Below are positions 24,326-32,314 of a stretch of 32,549 nucleotides of DNA, one piece after another. Location: NCBI RefSeq assembly GCF_003443895.1, contig NZ_QQOA01000058.1, positions 1 to 32,549 of the forward strand, read 5' to 3'. The DNA is from Paraburkholderia phosphatilytica. GTDB lineage: Bacteria; Pseudomonadota; Gammaproteobacteria; Burkholderiales; Burkholderiaceae. The notes below the pieces were generated by a model, which saw only the letters and a list, made by a program, of their open reading frames with translations, did not search any database and was not told the DNA's origin. How positions within the stretch are numbered: position 1 is the stretch's first letter; every line of letters begins with the position of its first letter. Both the position numbers and the translations under genes were made by a program.

Positions 24326-25156
24326 ATGTCCAGCAAAACTTACGAAATCGCTCCCAACCAGTCCATCGAACTGCTAAAGGAGCTTCATATCCTCACGCGC
24401 GACGGCAAGATGAATCAGGACAGCCGCCGCAAGCTGAAGCAGGTCAACCACCTGTTCCAGTTCATCGAGCCGCTCCTTGCCGACCTGAAATCGACTCAGG
24501 ACAGCGTGACGCTCGTCGACCACGGAGCCGGCAAGTCCTATCTGGGCTTTATCCTCTACGATCTGTTCTTCAAGGAACAGTGCGATCGGTCGCATATCTA
24601 CGGAATCGAAACACGCGAGGAACTGGTCGCCCGATCGACCGAACTCGCCGCCAGGCTTGGGTTTGAGGGTATGTCTTTCCTAAACCTTTCAGTCGCGGAT
24701 TCGATTCATTCTTCGGTTTTGCCCCCCACCATCGACATCGTCACGGCGTTGCACGCCTGCGATACGGCGACCGACGACGCGATCCGCTTCGCACTCCATA
24801 AGCATGCGAAGTACATCGTCGTGGTGCCGTGCTGTCAGGCGGAAGTGGCCGGCGTGCTGCGGCGGAACAAGAGCCGGTCGCTCGGCGATGCGCTCACCGA
24901 GATCTGGCGACACCCGCTGCATACCCGCGAATTCGGCAGCCAGATCACCAACGTGCTGCGCTGCCTGCAGCTCGAAGCGCACGGCTACCACGTGAGCGTG
25001 ACGGAGCTGGTGGGCTGGGAGCACTCGATGAAGAACGAGCTGATCATCGCGCAGTACAAGGATCTGCCGCGCCGCAAGCCCACCGAGCGGCTCAACGAGG
25101 TGATCGACCGGCTCGGGCTTGCTGAACTGCATGAGCGGTTCTTCGCGCCGGCTTGA
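24326..25156 (+). CDS. Methyltransf_32-type SAM methyltransferase (METTL25/GSTCD-like)
   Basis: This is a 276-residue protein. Its motifs fit PF13679: SAM motif I LVDHGAGKSYLGFILYDLF (63-81), acidic ribose site IYGIETREEL (91-100), ALHACDTATDDAIRFAL (141-157) and VVPCCQ (167-171). Characterised relatives (METTL25, GSTCD, TRMT13-like) are largely eukaryotic, and some modify tRNA or rRNA. The function of bacterial members is, to my knowledge, unknown. The N-terminal 60 residues are helical. The segment 24661-24729 is AT-richer than its surroundings. It is a single-gene unit convergent with the DUF1415 gene, 41 bp away. Confidence 0.8.
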   Translation: MSSKTYEIAPNQSIELLKELHILTRDGKMNQDSRRKLKQVNHLFQFIEPLLADLKSTQDSVTLVDHGAGKSYLGFILYDLFFKEQCDRSHIYGIETREELVARSTELAARLGFEGMSFLNLSVADSIHSSVLPPTIDIVTALHACDTATDDAIRFALHKHAKYIVVVPCCQAEVAGVLRRNKSRSLGDALTEIWRHPLHTREFGSQITNVLRCLQLEAHGYHVSVTELVGWEHSMKNELIIAQYKDLPRRKPTERLNEVIDRLGLAELHERFFAPA

Positions 25157-25197
25157 TGGAGTGGTGGTTTAACCGGTGCACGTCGTCGCGGGCGAGT

Positions 25198-25767
25198 TCA
25201 ATCGTCGGACGGTTCGCTCATCCACTTGACCCAGCCGGCATGGCCGAGTCGGCGCAACGTGTCCTGATTGCGCTCGTAGATGTCGGCGGCATCCGGGAAC
25301 GCATCGACCGCCCGGTCGATGCTCGCCTCCCGCAGCAAATGAAAGATTGGGTAAGGCGCGCGGTTCGTGTAGTTCTCGATGTCGTCGGCGTCGGTGCCTT
25401 CGAACTGGTAATACGGATGAAAGCTCGCGATCTGCAGGACGCCTTCGAGACGCAGCTGACGCAGCAGCCGGTCGGCGAAGAACAGGCAGTCGTTGTAGTC
25501 GGAGAAGTCGCCGAGCGCGCGCGGGACGATCAGGAGCGTCGTGTCGATCTCGGCCGCATTGGCCTCGTCGAGCGCCCGCAGCTGCGTTTCCAGATCGATC
25601 AGGACACCTTCCATGTCCACCGCCTCGCTGATCGCGTAGCGGATCTGTTTTTTCACGTGCACGCTTTTCGCAAACGGGCAGAGGTTCAGGCCAATGACCG
25701 CGCGAGTGAGCCAGTGACGCGTGGCCTGGAGAATTTCGTCGTGGAACGCAGCGCTGGTGGACGGCAT
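25198..25767 (-). CDS. DUF1415 family protein
   Basis: This is a 189-residue protein of unknown function. Family-typical blocks are visible: GLNLCPFAKSVHVKKQIRY (27-45), LLIVPRALGDFSDYNDCLFF (about 78-97), IASFHPYYQFEG (about 112-123) and NRAPYPIFHLLREASIDRAV. The conserved Cys30 and the His of FHPYY are candidate functional residues. The frame is open to 25845, but the Met at 25767 begins the conserved part. It starts 5 bp after the tetR stop on the same strand, so the two are almost certainly co-transcribed. Confidence 0.87.
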   Translation of the reverse strand: MPSTSAAFHDEILQATRHWLTRAVIGLNLCPFAKSVHVKKQIRYAISEAVDMEGVLIDLETQLRALDEANAAEIDTTLLIVPRALGDFSDYNDCLFFADRLLRQLRLEGVLQIASFHPYYQFEGTDADDIENYTNRAPYPIFHLLREASIDRAVDAFPDAADIYERNQDTLRRLGHAGWVKWMSEPSDD

Positions 25768-25772
25768 GGCGA

Positions 25773-26417
25773 TCACCGCCCCGCGCCGCGCGCGGCGTCG
25801 ATCAGCTGTCCCGCGAGCTGCGCGGCGACCCGAATCGGCCCGCAACCGGGGCCGTAGGTCTGGCTGGACGCGTAAATGCCTTCGATCAGCAGCGCGAGCG
25901 CGTTCGCGAGCATCGCCGGATCGGCGGCGCCCGCTTCGGTGGCAAGCTCCGTCAGCCGCGCCATCAGCTTCGTCTTGTTGCGCTCGACGCAGAGCCGCGC
26001 CGGGTGCGCTGGATCGGGAAACTCGGCTGACACGTTGACGAACGGGCAGCCACGGTAGTCCGGCGCGGACGCGCGCTGCGTCAGGTCTTCGAAATACTGC
26101 TTCAGCTGTTTCGCCGCGTCGCCGGGATGTTTCGCGACGCTGCGCTCGAAGCGCTCGAAAAACGCGACATCCGACCGCTCCAGGTACGCGACCACGAGTT
26201 CGTCCTTCGACGAAAACTGGCGGTACAGGCTCATCTTGTTGACGCCTGCCCGCTCGACCACCGCTTCGACGCCTACCGCGCGTACGCCTTCGCGATAGAA
26301 CAGCTCGCTGGCCGCGCGTAACAGGCTCTCCTGAGCCTGCGTGCCAGCCATCTGTATGCCGCGCGGCCGTTTGTCGGCGTCGCGCGGGGAGGAATGTGTC
26401 GTGTGGTTCGAGGACAT
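25773..26417 (-). CDS. TetR family transcriptional regulator
   Basis: This is a 214-residue regulator. The N-terminal helix-turn-helix is SLLRAASELFYREGVRAVGVEAVVERAGVNKMSLYRQFSSKDEL, with the C-terminal ligand and dimer domain following. In-frame Met codons occur at 26450, 26417 and 26351. The first directly abuts a palindrome and lies in a predicted -10 box, so 26417 is chosen; 26351 is also possible, as none has a good ribosome site. It probably represses itself, the DUF1415 gene and the divergent MFS gene through the palindromes at 26451 and 26485. A Cys in DYRGCPF is a possible sensor residue (inference). Confidence 0.85.
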   Translation of the reverse strand: MSSNHTTHSSPRDADKRPRGIQMAGTQAQESLLRAASELFYREGVRAVGVEAVVERAGVNKMSLYRQFSSKDELVVAYLERSDVAFFERFERSVAKHPGDAAKQLKQYFEDLTQRASAPDYRGCPFVNVSAEFPDPAHPARLCVERNKTKLMARLTELATEAGAADPAMLANALALLIEGIYASSQTYGPGCGPIRVAAQLAGQLIDAARGAGR

Positions 26418-26443
26418 AACCGGATGCGGCGTAGGGTTCAAGC

Positions 26444-26500
26444 TTGACATGTTACCGAGCGGTAACTAGCATCGCAACACACTTGTGACCGATCGGTAAC
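26444..26500. promoter_or_regulatory. Divergent promoters with two TetR-type operators
   Basis: Operator 1 is GTTACCGAGCGGTAAC (26451-26466), a perfect palindrome of 7-bp arms. Operator 2 is GTGACCGATCGGTAAC (26485-26500), the same with one mismatch; centres are 34 bp apart. The plus promoter is TTGACA (26444-26449), a 17-bp spacer, and TAGCAT (26467-26472), so operator 1 fills the spacer and operator 2 lies just after the start point. The minus promoter TTGCGA (26472-26477), 17 bp, TAACAT (26449-26454) faces it and shares operator 1. Confidence 0.78.
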
Positions 26501-26628
26501 AGAAGTGGTGCGCAACGCGCCGCGGTCCGAACGTGTCGCGCAGGCCGCTCGACTGAGAACGAGCCGGCGGCAAGCCAGAACACAAACCAGCAGTGACGCG
26601 CCCGCGAGGCGCCAGGATTGGAGAGCGA

Positions 26629-27912
26629 ATGAACTGGGCAGCGAGAATGATTGGCGGGCGGTTCCACTATGGCTGGCTCGCCGTGGCCGTCGTGTTCCTT
26701 GTGCTGCTGGCCGCCGCCGGCACGCGCGCGACGCCGAGCGTGATGATGGTGCCGCTCGAACATCAGTTCGGCTGGAGCCGCGCGACGATCTCGCTCGCGA
26801 TCTCCGTGAACATCGCGCTGTACGGCTTGACGGGGCCGTTCGCGGCTGCGGCGATGCAGCGCTTCGGCGTGCGCCCGACCGTGCTCACGGCGCTGTCGAC
26901 GATGGCGGCGGGCGTCGCGCTGTCGTCGATGATGACGCACCCGTGGCAGATGATCATGATCTGGGGCGTGATGGTCGGCGGGGCGACGGGCGTGGCGGCG
27001 CTCACGCTGTCGGCGACCGTCGTGAACCGCTGGTTCTCCACCCATCGCGGCCTCGCGATGGGCATCCTGACGGCCAGCTCGGCGACCGGCCAGCTGGTGT
27101 TCCTGCCGCTCCTCGCCGCGGTCGCCGAGAAGTTCGGCTGGCAGGCGGTGGTGCTGATCGTCGCGTGCGCGGCGGCGGTGGTGTTGCCGCTCGTCGCGTT
27201 CCTTTTGCCGGAGCGTCCGCTCGACCTGATGCTGCGGCCCTTCGGCGAGCCGCACGACGCGCCGCCCGTGCAGGTCGCGGCGCAGCAGAATCCGCTCGCC
27301 ATCGCGTTCGGCACGCTCGCGAAAGCGAGCCGCACGCGCGACTTCTGGCTGCTGTTCTTCAGCTTCTTCATCTGCGGCGCGAGCACCAACGGCTACATCG
27401 GCACGCACCTGATCGCGATGTGCGGCGACTACGGGATGAGCGAAGTGCAGGGCGCTTCGCTGCTCGCGACGATGGGTATCTTCGACCTGTTCGGCACGAC
27501 GCTGTCGGGCTGGCTGTCGGATCGCGTCAACAGCCGCGTGCTGCTGTTCTGGTACTACGGGCTGCGCGGGCTGTCGCTGATCTACCTGCCGCACGCGTTC
27601 GGCATCGACTTCTACGGCCTGCCGGTGTTCGCCGTGTTCTACGGCCTCGACTGGATCGCGACCGTCCCGCCGACGGTTCGCCTCGCCACCGACCGCTTCG
27701 GCAAGGATGCGGCGCCCGTCGTGTTCGGCTGGGTGGTCGCGGGCCATCAGCTGGGCGCGGCGTTCGCGGCCTTCGGCGCCGGCCTGCTGCGTTCGAGTCT
27801 CGGCACCTACACCGTCGCGTCGATGATCTCGGGCGGCCTGTGTCTCGTCGGGGCGGTGCTGGTGTTGCGGATCAACCGCGATCCCAGCCTGCTGAAAGCG
27901 CAGCCGGCTTGA
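26629..27912 (+). CDS. MFS transporter divergent from tetR
   Basis: This is a 427-residue major facilitator with 12 predicted helices in two sets of six. The loop after helix 2 (AAMQRFGVRPTV) and the WFSTHRGLAMGI segment resemble monocarboxylate/oxalate-formate-type MFS proteins; GWLSDRVNSR is the second-half counterpart. ATG 26629 is preferred over the GTG at 26593 because GGAGAG lies 4 bp upstream. It begins about 150 bases after the predicted transcription start. TetR control suggests an inducible efflux or uptake system for a small organic compound; the substrate is unknown. Confidence 0.88.
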   Translation: MNWAARMIGGRFHYGWLAVAVVFLVLLAAAGTRATPSVMMVPLEHQFGWSRATISLAISVNIALYGLTGPFAAAAMQRFGVRPTVLTALSTMAAGVALSSMMTHPWQMIMIWGVMVGGATGVAALTLSATVVNRWFSTHRGLAMGILTASSATGQLVFLPLLAAVAEKFGWQAVVLIVACAAAVVLPLVAFLLPERPLDLMLRPFGEPHDAPPVQVAAQQNPLAIAFGTLAKASRTRDFWLLFFSFFICGASTNGYIGTHLIAMCGDYGMSEVQGASLLATMGIFDLFGTTLSGWLSDRVNSRVLLFWYYGLRGLSLIYLPHAFGIDFYGLPVFAVFYGLDWIATVPPTVRLATDRFGKDAAPVVFGWVVAGHQLGAAFAAFGAGLLRSSLGTYTVASMISGGLCLVGAVLVLRINRDPSLLKAQPA

Positions 27913-27940
27913 CTTAAGCGACGACCAGGCAGAGCGATCG

Positions 27941-27964
27941 AGGGCGCCTTCGGGCGCCTTTTTT
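27941..27964 (+). terminator. Intrinsic terminator of the MFS gene
   Basis: Arms AGGGCGCC (27941-27948) and GGCGCCTT (27953-27960) pair with one G-U, around the stable TTCG tetraloop, followed by a run of T to 27964. It is 29 bp after the MFS stop. Confidence 0.93.
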
Positions 27965-28078
27965 CATGCGCGCGAATCGCTTCTACGGAATCGGGGCGAC
28001 GCGCTTCGCCGAAGCCGGGTATGCTGTCAGGCCCCCGGGCTGGCGCCCGTCGACTGTGACTTTCGATCCGAGAAGCGT

Positions 28079-28672
28079 ATGACACACAAACCCGCCCCGA
28101 CCGAAGTATCCATTCACGAACTCATCGCTGGCCGCTGGAGCCCGCGCGCGTATTCCAACGCGCCGGTGTCGCACGAGCAGGTCCGCGCGGTGCTCGAAGC
28201 GGCGCGCTGGGCGCCGTCGTCGTACAACATGCAGCCGTGGCGATTCATGGTGTTCGAGCGCGCAGCCGACGAAGCCGCGTTCAAGCGCGCGTTCGCGACG
28301 CTCGTGCCGTTCAACCAGGGCTGGAATGCGTCGGCGCAGGTGCTGATCGCGGCCACCGCGCAGAAGCTGACCGCGAAGGGCGAAGTGAACCGCACCGCCG
28401 CGTACGACGCGGGCGCGGCCGCGATGGCGCTGGTGCTGCAGGCGCATGCGCTCGGCCTCGCCGCGCACCAGATGAGCGGCTTCGACGTGACCGCGTTCCG
28501 CAAGGAGTTCGCGATTCCCGAAGACGTCGAGGTGATTGCGATGATCTCGATCGCGCACTACGGCGATGCGGCCGCGCTCGACCCGGCGCTGCGCGATCGC
28601 GAAAAGGCGGAGCGCCAGCGCATGTCGGTTGGTGAGATCGCTTATCGCGGTGCGTGGAAGGCGGCGTTCTGA
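28079..28672 (+). CDS. Nitroreductase family protein
   Basis: This is a 197-residue FMN-dependent oxidoreductase of the nitroreductase fold. The N-terminal RWSPRAYSNAPVSHEQV and AARWAPSSYNMQPWRFMV are the FMN-binding signature (Arg and Ser contacts). AAAMALVLQAHALGLAAHQMSGFD is the dimer-interface helix, and the C-terminal IAHYGD replaces the usual IGYP loop. The reaction could be reduction of nitroaromatics, quinones or enones; the sequence does not say which. It is a single-gene unit bounded by terminators on both sides. Confidence 0.9.
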   Translation: MTHKPAPTEVSIHELIAGRWSPRAYSNAPVSHEQVRAVLEAARWAPSSYNMQPWRFMVFERAADEAAFKRAFATLVPFNQGWNASAQVLIAATAQKLTAKGEVNRTAAYDAGAAAMALVLQAHALGLAAHQMSGFDVTAFRKEFAIPEDVEVIAMISIAHYGDAAALDPALRDREKAERQRMSVGEIAYRGAWKAAF

Positions 28673-28765
28673 TGCTGCTGAAGCGGTGACCATACGCGCT
28701 GCTAGCGGCGAGCGACACGTGGCGGCGCGTGGTCTGTAGCGCAAAATCTGAAGTTTGAAACGAAG

Positions 28766-28793
28766 AGGCGCGGCAGCGATGTCGCGCCTTTTT
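28766..28793 (+). terminator. Intrinsic terminator of the nitroreductase gene
   Basis: Arms AGGCGCG (28766-28772) and CGCGCCT (28783-28789) are perfect, with a 10-base loop and a T5 run. It lies between convergent genes. Confidence 0.88.
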
Positions 28794-28807
28794 GCTTTTG
28801 CTACGTG

Positions 28808-30280
28808 CTACGACTCGTCCACCACGGCGGAGAGCGGCGTCGCCACGCTCTCGAGCGACTTGCGCTCCGCATCCACGCCCCAGATCGCTGCGATGACGCC
28901 TGCCGCGATCATCAGCAGCGAGCCGACCACATAGCCCGTGAACACTTCGCTGCGCCGATGTGTATCGATCAGTTGTCCGAAGAATGCCGGCCCGATGATG
29001 CCGCCGAGCGCGGTGCCGAACGCGTAGAACACCGCGATCGCGAGCGCGCGGATTTCGAGCGGAAACGATTCGCTGACGGTCAGGTACGCGGAGCTCGCCG
29101 CCGCCGACGCGAAGAAGAAGATCACCATCCACGCGATCGTCTGCGTGACGACGTCGAACCATTGCTGCGCGAACATCCAGCCGCTGACCGTGAGCAGGAT
29201 GCCCGACAGCACGTAGGTGGTCGCGATCATCTTGCGCCGGCCGATCACGTCGAACAGACGTCCGAGTACGAGCGGCCCGAGGAAGTTGCCGAGCGCGAAC
29301 GGCAGCAGATACCAGCCGACGTGATCGCCGGGCACGTGATAGAAGTCCGTTAGCACGAGCGCATAGGTGAAGAAGATCGCGTTGTAGAAGAACGCCTGCG
29401 CGGTCATCAGCGACAGCCCGACGAGCGCTCGGCGGCGGTGCACGACGAACAGCGTCGCGAACACTTCGGACAGCGGCGTGTGGTCGCGGGCGCGCAGCTT
29501 CAGGCGCTTGAAGCCGTCGTCGGAGAGCGTGTGGCCTTCGCGGCGGAAGCGCGCCTCGATGCCTTCGACGATCGTGCGCGCCTCGTCGCGCTCGCCGTGA
29601 GTCAGGAGCCAGCGCGGACTTTCCGGTACCCAGATGCGCATCGGCAGAATACCGAGCGCGAGTACCGCGCCGATGAAGAAGCACGCGCGCCAGCCCCAGT
29701 CCGGCGGCAGCAGCTGCGGGTCGAGCAGCACGAGCGAACCGGTTGCGCCGATGCCCGCGCCGACCCAGAACGTGCCGTTGATGCCGAGGTCGGTCCAGCC
29801 GCGCACGCGGGCCGGCGTGAATTCCTGGATCGTCGAGTTGATCGCGGTGTACTCGCCGCCGATGCCCGCGCCGGTCAGGAAGCGGAACAGCAGGAAGCTC
29901 GCGAGATTCCACGAACAGGCGGTTGCCGCCGTCGCGGCGAGGTACAGCGTGAGCGTGATAAAAAACAGCTTGCGTCGGCCGAGGCGGTCGGTGAGCCAGC
30001 CGAAGCCGAGCGCGCCGAGCACGGCGCCCGCGATGTACGCGCTGCCCGCGAGCCCCACGTCGGCGTTGGAAAAGTGCAATGTGGGACTCGTTTTCAGTGC
30101 GCTCGCCACCGATCCGGCAAGTGTCACCTCCAGCCCGTCGAGCAGCCACGTGACGCCGAGCGCGAACACGATCAGCATGTGAAAGCGGCCCCAAGGCAGC
30201 CGGTCGAGACGGGACGGCAGATCGGTTTCGACGGTGTCGGTCTGGGTGGACGCGCCGGTCGCGGCGGACGGGACGGTCAT
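28808..30280 (-). CDS. MFS transporter, sugar/metabolite:H+ symporter type
   Basis: This is a 490-residue transporter with 12 helices. Signature motifs are GWLTDRLGRRKLFF (loop 2-3), FRFLTGAGIGGEYTAINSTIQEF (helix 4-5, with the acidic residue of the family), WVPESPRWLL after helix 6, and GRLFDVIGRRKMI in the second half. PESPRWL and RxGRR place it in the sugar/aromatic-acid/metabolite symporter branch rather than drug efflux. AAGGAG lies 10 bp before the ATG. The central loop (about 225-290) is long and charged. The substrate is unassigned. It is divergent from the Hsp70-like gene with a 149-bp gap. Confidence 0.9.
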   Translation of the reverse strand: MTVPSAATGASTQTDTVETDLPSRLDRLPWGRFHMLIVFALGVTWLLDGLEVTLAGSVASALKTSPTLHFSNADVGLAGSAYIAGAVLGALGFGWLTDRLGRRKLFFITLTLYLAATAATACSWNLASFLLFRFLTGAGIGGEYTAINSTIQEFTPARVRGWTDLGINGTFWVGAGIGATGSLVLLDPQLLPPDWGWRACFFIGAVLALGILPMRIWVPESPRWLLTHGERDEARTIVEGIEARFRREGHTLSDDGFKRLKLRARDHTPLSEVFATLFVVHRRRALVGLSLMTAQAFFYNAIFFTYALVLTDFYHVPGDHVGWYLLPFALGNFLGPLVLGRLFDVIGRRKMIATTYVLSGILLTVSGWMFAQQWFDVVTQTIAWMVIFFFASAAASSAYLTVSESFPLEIRALAIAVFYAFGTALGGIIGPAFFGQLIDTHRRSEVFTGYVVGSLLMIAAGVIAAIWGVDAERKSLESVATPLSAVVDES

Positions 30281-30429
30281 CGTGGCGTGTCTCCTTGTGT
30301 CTTTCGGCGCGAAATCCCTGCCGAATCAGCAACTTTCATTCCCCGCCGGGTCTCGCGCACGGCGCATTTTTGTGATAAAAAGCCGCTCCTCCTTCTTCTT
30401 CGCGCCGGCCCCAAGCCGCGGAGTTTTCG

Positions 30430-31680
30430 ATGACTTACTGCGCGATTGACTTCGGTACCTCGAACTCGGCGGTGGCGCTGCCTGACGGCGAAGCGATGCG
30501 TCTCGCGCCCGTCGAAGGCAACTACACGACACTGCCCACCGCGGTCTTCTTCAACACCGACGAGAACACCCGCGAGTTCGGGCGCGCCGCGCTCGAGGCG
30601 TACATCGACGGCTTCGACGGCCGGCTGATGCGCTCGATGAAGAGCATCCTCGGCTCAGCGCTCGCGGAGACCACGACCGATCTCGGCGACGGCTCCGCGA
30701 TCCGCTATACCGACGTGATCGCGCAGTTCGTGAGCCACCTGAAGCACAAGGCGGAAGCCTGCTCCGGCGCGGCGATTTCGCGGGCCGTGCTGGGCCGCCC
30801 GGTGTTCTTCGTCGACGACGACCCGCGCGCCGACCAGCTTGCGCAGCAGCAGCTCGAAGCGGCCGCGCGCTCGGTCGGCCTGAACGACATCCACTTCCAG
30901 TATGAGCCGATCGCCGCGGCGTTCGACTACGAGTCGCATCTCGACGCCGAGGGGCTCGTGCTGGTCGCGGATATCGGCGGCGGTACGTCGGACTTTTCGC
31001 TCGTGCGTGTGGGCCCGTCGCGGATGGCGCGTCTCGAACGCAAGGACGACGTGCTCGCGCATCACGGCGTGCACGTCGCCGGCACGGACTTCGACCGCCG
31101 CGTCGAACTGGCGACGATCTTGCGTGAGCTCGGCTACCAGTCGCTGGATCCCGAAGGGCGCGAACTGCCGAACCGCGTGTATTTCGATCTCGCGACCTGG
31201 CATCTGATCAACACGGTCTATGCGCCGAAGCGCGTCAGCGAACTCGGCCTGATGCGGCATCTGTACACCGACACCCGCCAGCACGACCGCCTGATGCGCA
31301 CCGTCGAACGACGCCTCGGCCACGCGCTGGCGGCGCATGCGGAAGAGGCGAAGATCGGCGTCGCCGCGGGCGGCGAGACGCTGATCGATCTCGACGAAGT
31401 GGAAGACGACCTGCGCCTCGCGTTCGACGAGACGCAACTGGTCGCGGCGGGGCAGGAGGATATGCGCAAGATCGTGCAGGCCGCGCGCGACACGGTGCAA
31501 CTGGCGGGCGTGGCGTCGCGCGACGTGACCGCGGTGTACTTCACGGGCGGCTCGACGGGGCTCGCGTTTCTGTCGAACGCACTGGCGGACGCGTTTCCCG
31601 ACGCGAAGCCGGTGTTCGGCGACCGGCTGGCGAGCGTCGCGACCGGTCTCGGCATTCACGCGAAGCGCGTGTTCGGTTGA
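30430..31680 (+). CDS. YegD-like Hsp70-family ATPase without substrate-binding domain
   Basis: This is a 416-residue actin-fold ATPase. Phosphate loop 1 is AIDFGTSNS (5-13), phosphate loop 2 is VADIGGGTSDFSLV (179-192), and the adenosine motif is VYFTGGSTGLAFL near the C-terminus. The protein ends there, so the beta-sandwich substrate domain and lid of DnaK are absent, as in E. coli YegD. A probable extended -10 (TGTGATAAA, 30371-30379) lies upstream, and GGAG precedes the ATG. Function is unknown; a chaperone or scaffold role is inference. No DnaJ or GrpE gene is nearby. Confidence 0.9.
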   Translation: MTYCAIDFGTSNSAVALPDGEAMRLAPVEGNYTTLPTAVFFNTDENTREFGRAALEAYIDGFDGRLMRSMKSILGSALAETTTDLGDGSAIRYTDVIAQFVSHLKHKAEACSGAAISRAVLGRPVFFVDDDPRADQLAQQQLEAAARSVGLNDIHFQYEPIAAAFDYESHLDAEGLVLVADIGGGTSDFSLVRVGPSRMARLERKDDVLAHHGVHVAGTDFDRRVELATILRELGYQSLDPEGRELPNRVYFDLATWHLINTVYAPKRVSELGLMRHLYTDTRQHDRLMRTVERRLGHALAAHAEEAKIGVAAGGETLIDLDEVEDDLRLAFDETQLVAAGQEDMRKIVQAARDTVQLAGVASRDVTAVYFTGGSTGLAFLSNALADAFPDAKPVFGDRLASVATGLGIHAKRVFG

Positions 31681-31722
31681 TGAGCGCGGGCTGAACGCCG
31701 CTGGGCAGGCCCCAGAAACGAC

Positions 31723-31755
31723 AAACCCCACGTTCCGAAGAAGCGTGGGGTTTTT
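31723..31755 (+). terminator. Intrinsic terminator of the YegD-like gene
   Basis: Arms AAACCCCACG (31723-31732) and CGTGGGGTTT (31744-31753) are perfect over 10 bp, with an 11-base loop and a T5 run (31751-31755). The symmetric A/T ends may allow weak use on the minus strand for the cold-shock gene. Confidence 0.92.
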
Positions 31756-31770
31756 GCGACGAATGACGCC

Positions 31771-31823
31771 GTCAACTCAGGCGGTCATCACGGAGCCGAC
31801 CTTGCGGCCGGCATCACGTTGAC
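31771..31823 (-). other. Structured 53-bp element directly after the cold-shock gene
   Basis: Arms GTCAAC (31771-31776) and GTTGAC (31818-31823) enclose CCGGCC-GCAA-GGTCGG (minus strand, 31811-31796), a 6-bp stem with one G-U pair and a GNRA tetraloop. Two direct copies of CATCACG also lie here. It begins at the base next to the csp stop codon, so it could be the 3' end structure of the csp mRNA. Confidence 0.45.
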
Positions 31824-32027
31824 TTACGCCGGCTTGATGTTCGCAGCTTGCTTGCCCTTCGGGCCAGTCTTCACATCGAACGTGACCTTCTGGTTTTCCT
31901 GAAGCGTCTTGAAGCCTTCGATGCGAATTTCCGAGAAGTGCGCGAACAGATCTTCGCCGCCGCCGTCCGGGGTGATGAAGCCAAAGCCCTTTGCGTCATT
32001 GAACCATTTGACGGTACCGGTTTCCAT
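31824..32027 (-). CDS. CspA-family cold-shock protein
   Basis: This is a 67-residue single-stranded nucleic-acid-binding protein with one cold-shock domain. RNP1 is KGFGFI (13-18) and RNP2 is DLFAHF (26-31); the VKWFNDAKGFGFITPDGG start and VTFDVKTGPKGKQAANI end are typical. Such proteins melt RNA structure or act as antiterminators. AGGA lies 8 bp before the ATG. A long leader (about 137 bases from the predicted start near 32164) is typical of cold-inducible csp genes. Which paralogue it is, and whether it is cold-induced, cannot be told from sequence alone. Confidence 0.95.
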   Translation of the reverse strand: METGTVKWFNDAKGFGFITPDGGGEDLFAHFSEIRIEGFKTLQENQKVTFDVKTGPKGKQAANIKPA

Positions 32028-32170
32028 ATTACTTTCCTAAAAATGATAAACGAGGCCGAAGCCACAGAAGCGCATGAGATCAAGGAAGGGGGTAATAGGA
32101 CCAGCCGAAGTACCGTGATGGGCGAACCACGAAAGACCAATTCACTCGCCACTTGAAATCCCGCCCGGAC

Positions 32171-32199
32171 TTTATACGGCCATTTTGAGAGAAGGTCAA
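32171..32199 (-). promoter_or_regulatory. sigma70-type promoter of the cold-shock gene
   Basis: On the minus strand, -35 TTGACC (32199-32194), a 17-bp spacer, and -10 TATAAA (32176-32171) match consensus at 5/6 each. The expected start is near 32164. An A7 tract (32230-32224) lies upstream of the -35 and may act as an UP element. It is enclosed by a perfect 9-bp inverted repeat GCAAGGTTT/AAACCTTGC (32218-32226 and 32255-32263). Confidence 0.82.
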
Positions 32200-32314
32200 C
32201 GATAGTCCGACTTGGCTGCAAGGTTTTTTTCTATCGGGCGCAAAACATGCTTACAAACCTTGCGTTGTTGGGCAGTTTTTTCCGGGGTTCGATCGATTTC
32301 GCCTGCAATCGGAC

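Noticed and set aside
26418..26450. tetR start at 26450
   Set aside because: The codon lies in the predicted tetR -10 region and abuts operator 1, leaving no room for a leader or ribosome site.
28311..30332. A 673-codon minus-strand open frame
   Set aside because: It is the out-of-phase shadow of the MFS and nitroreductase genes: Arg-rich, low complexity, and crossing a clear terminator.
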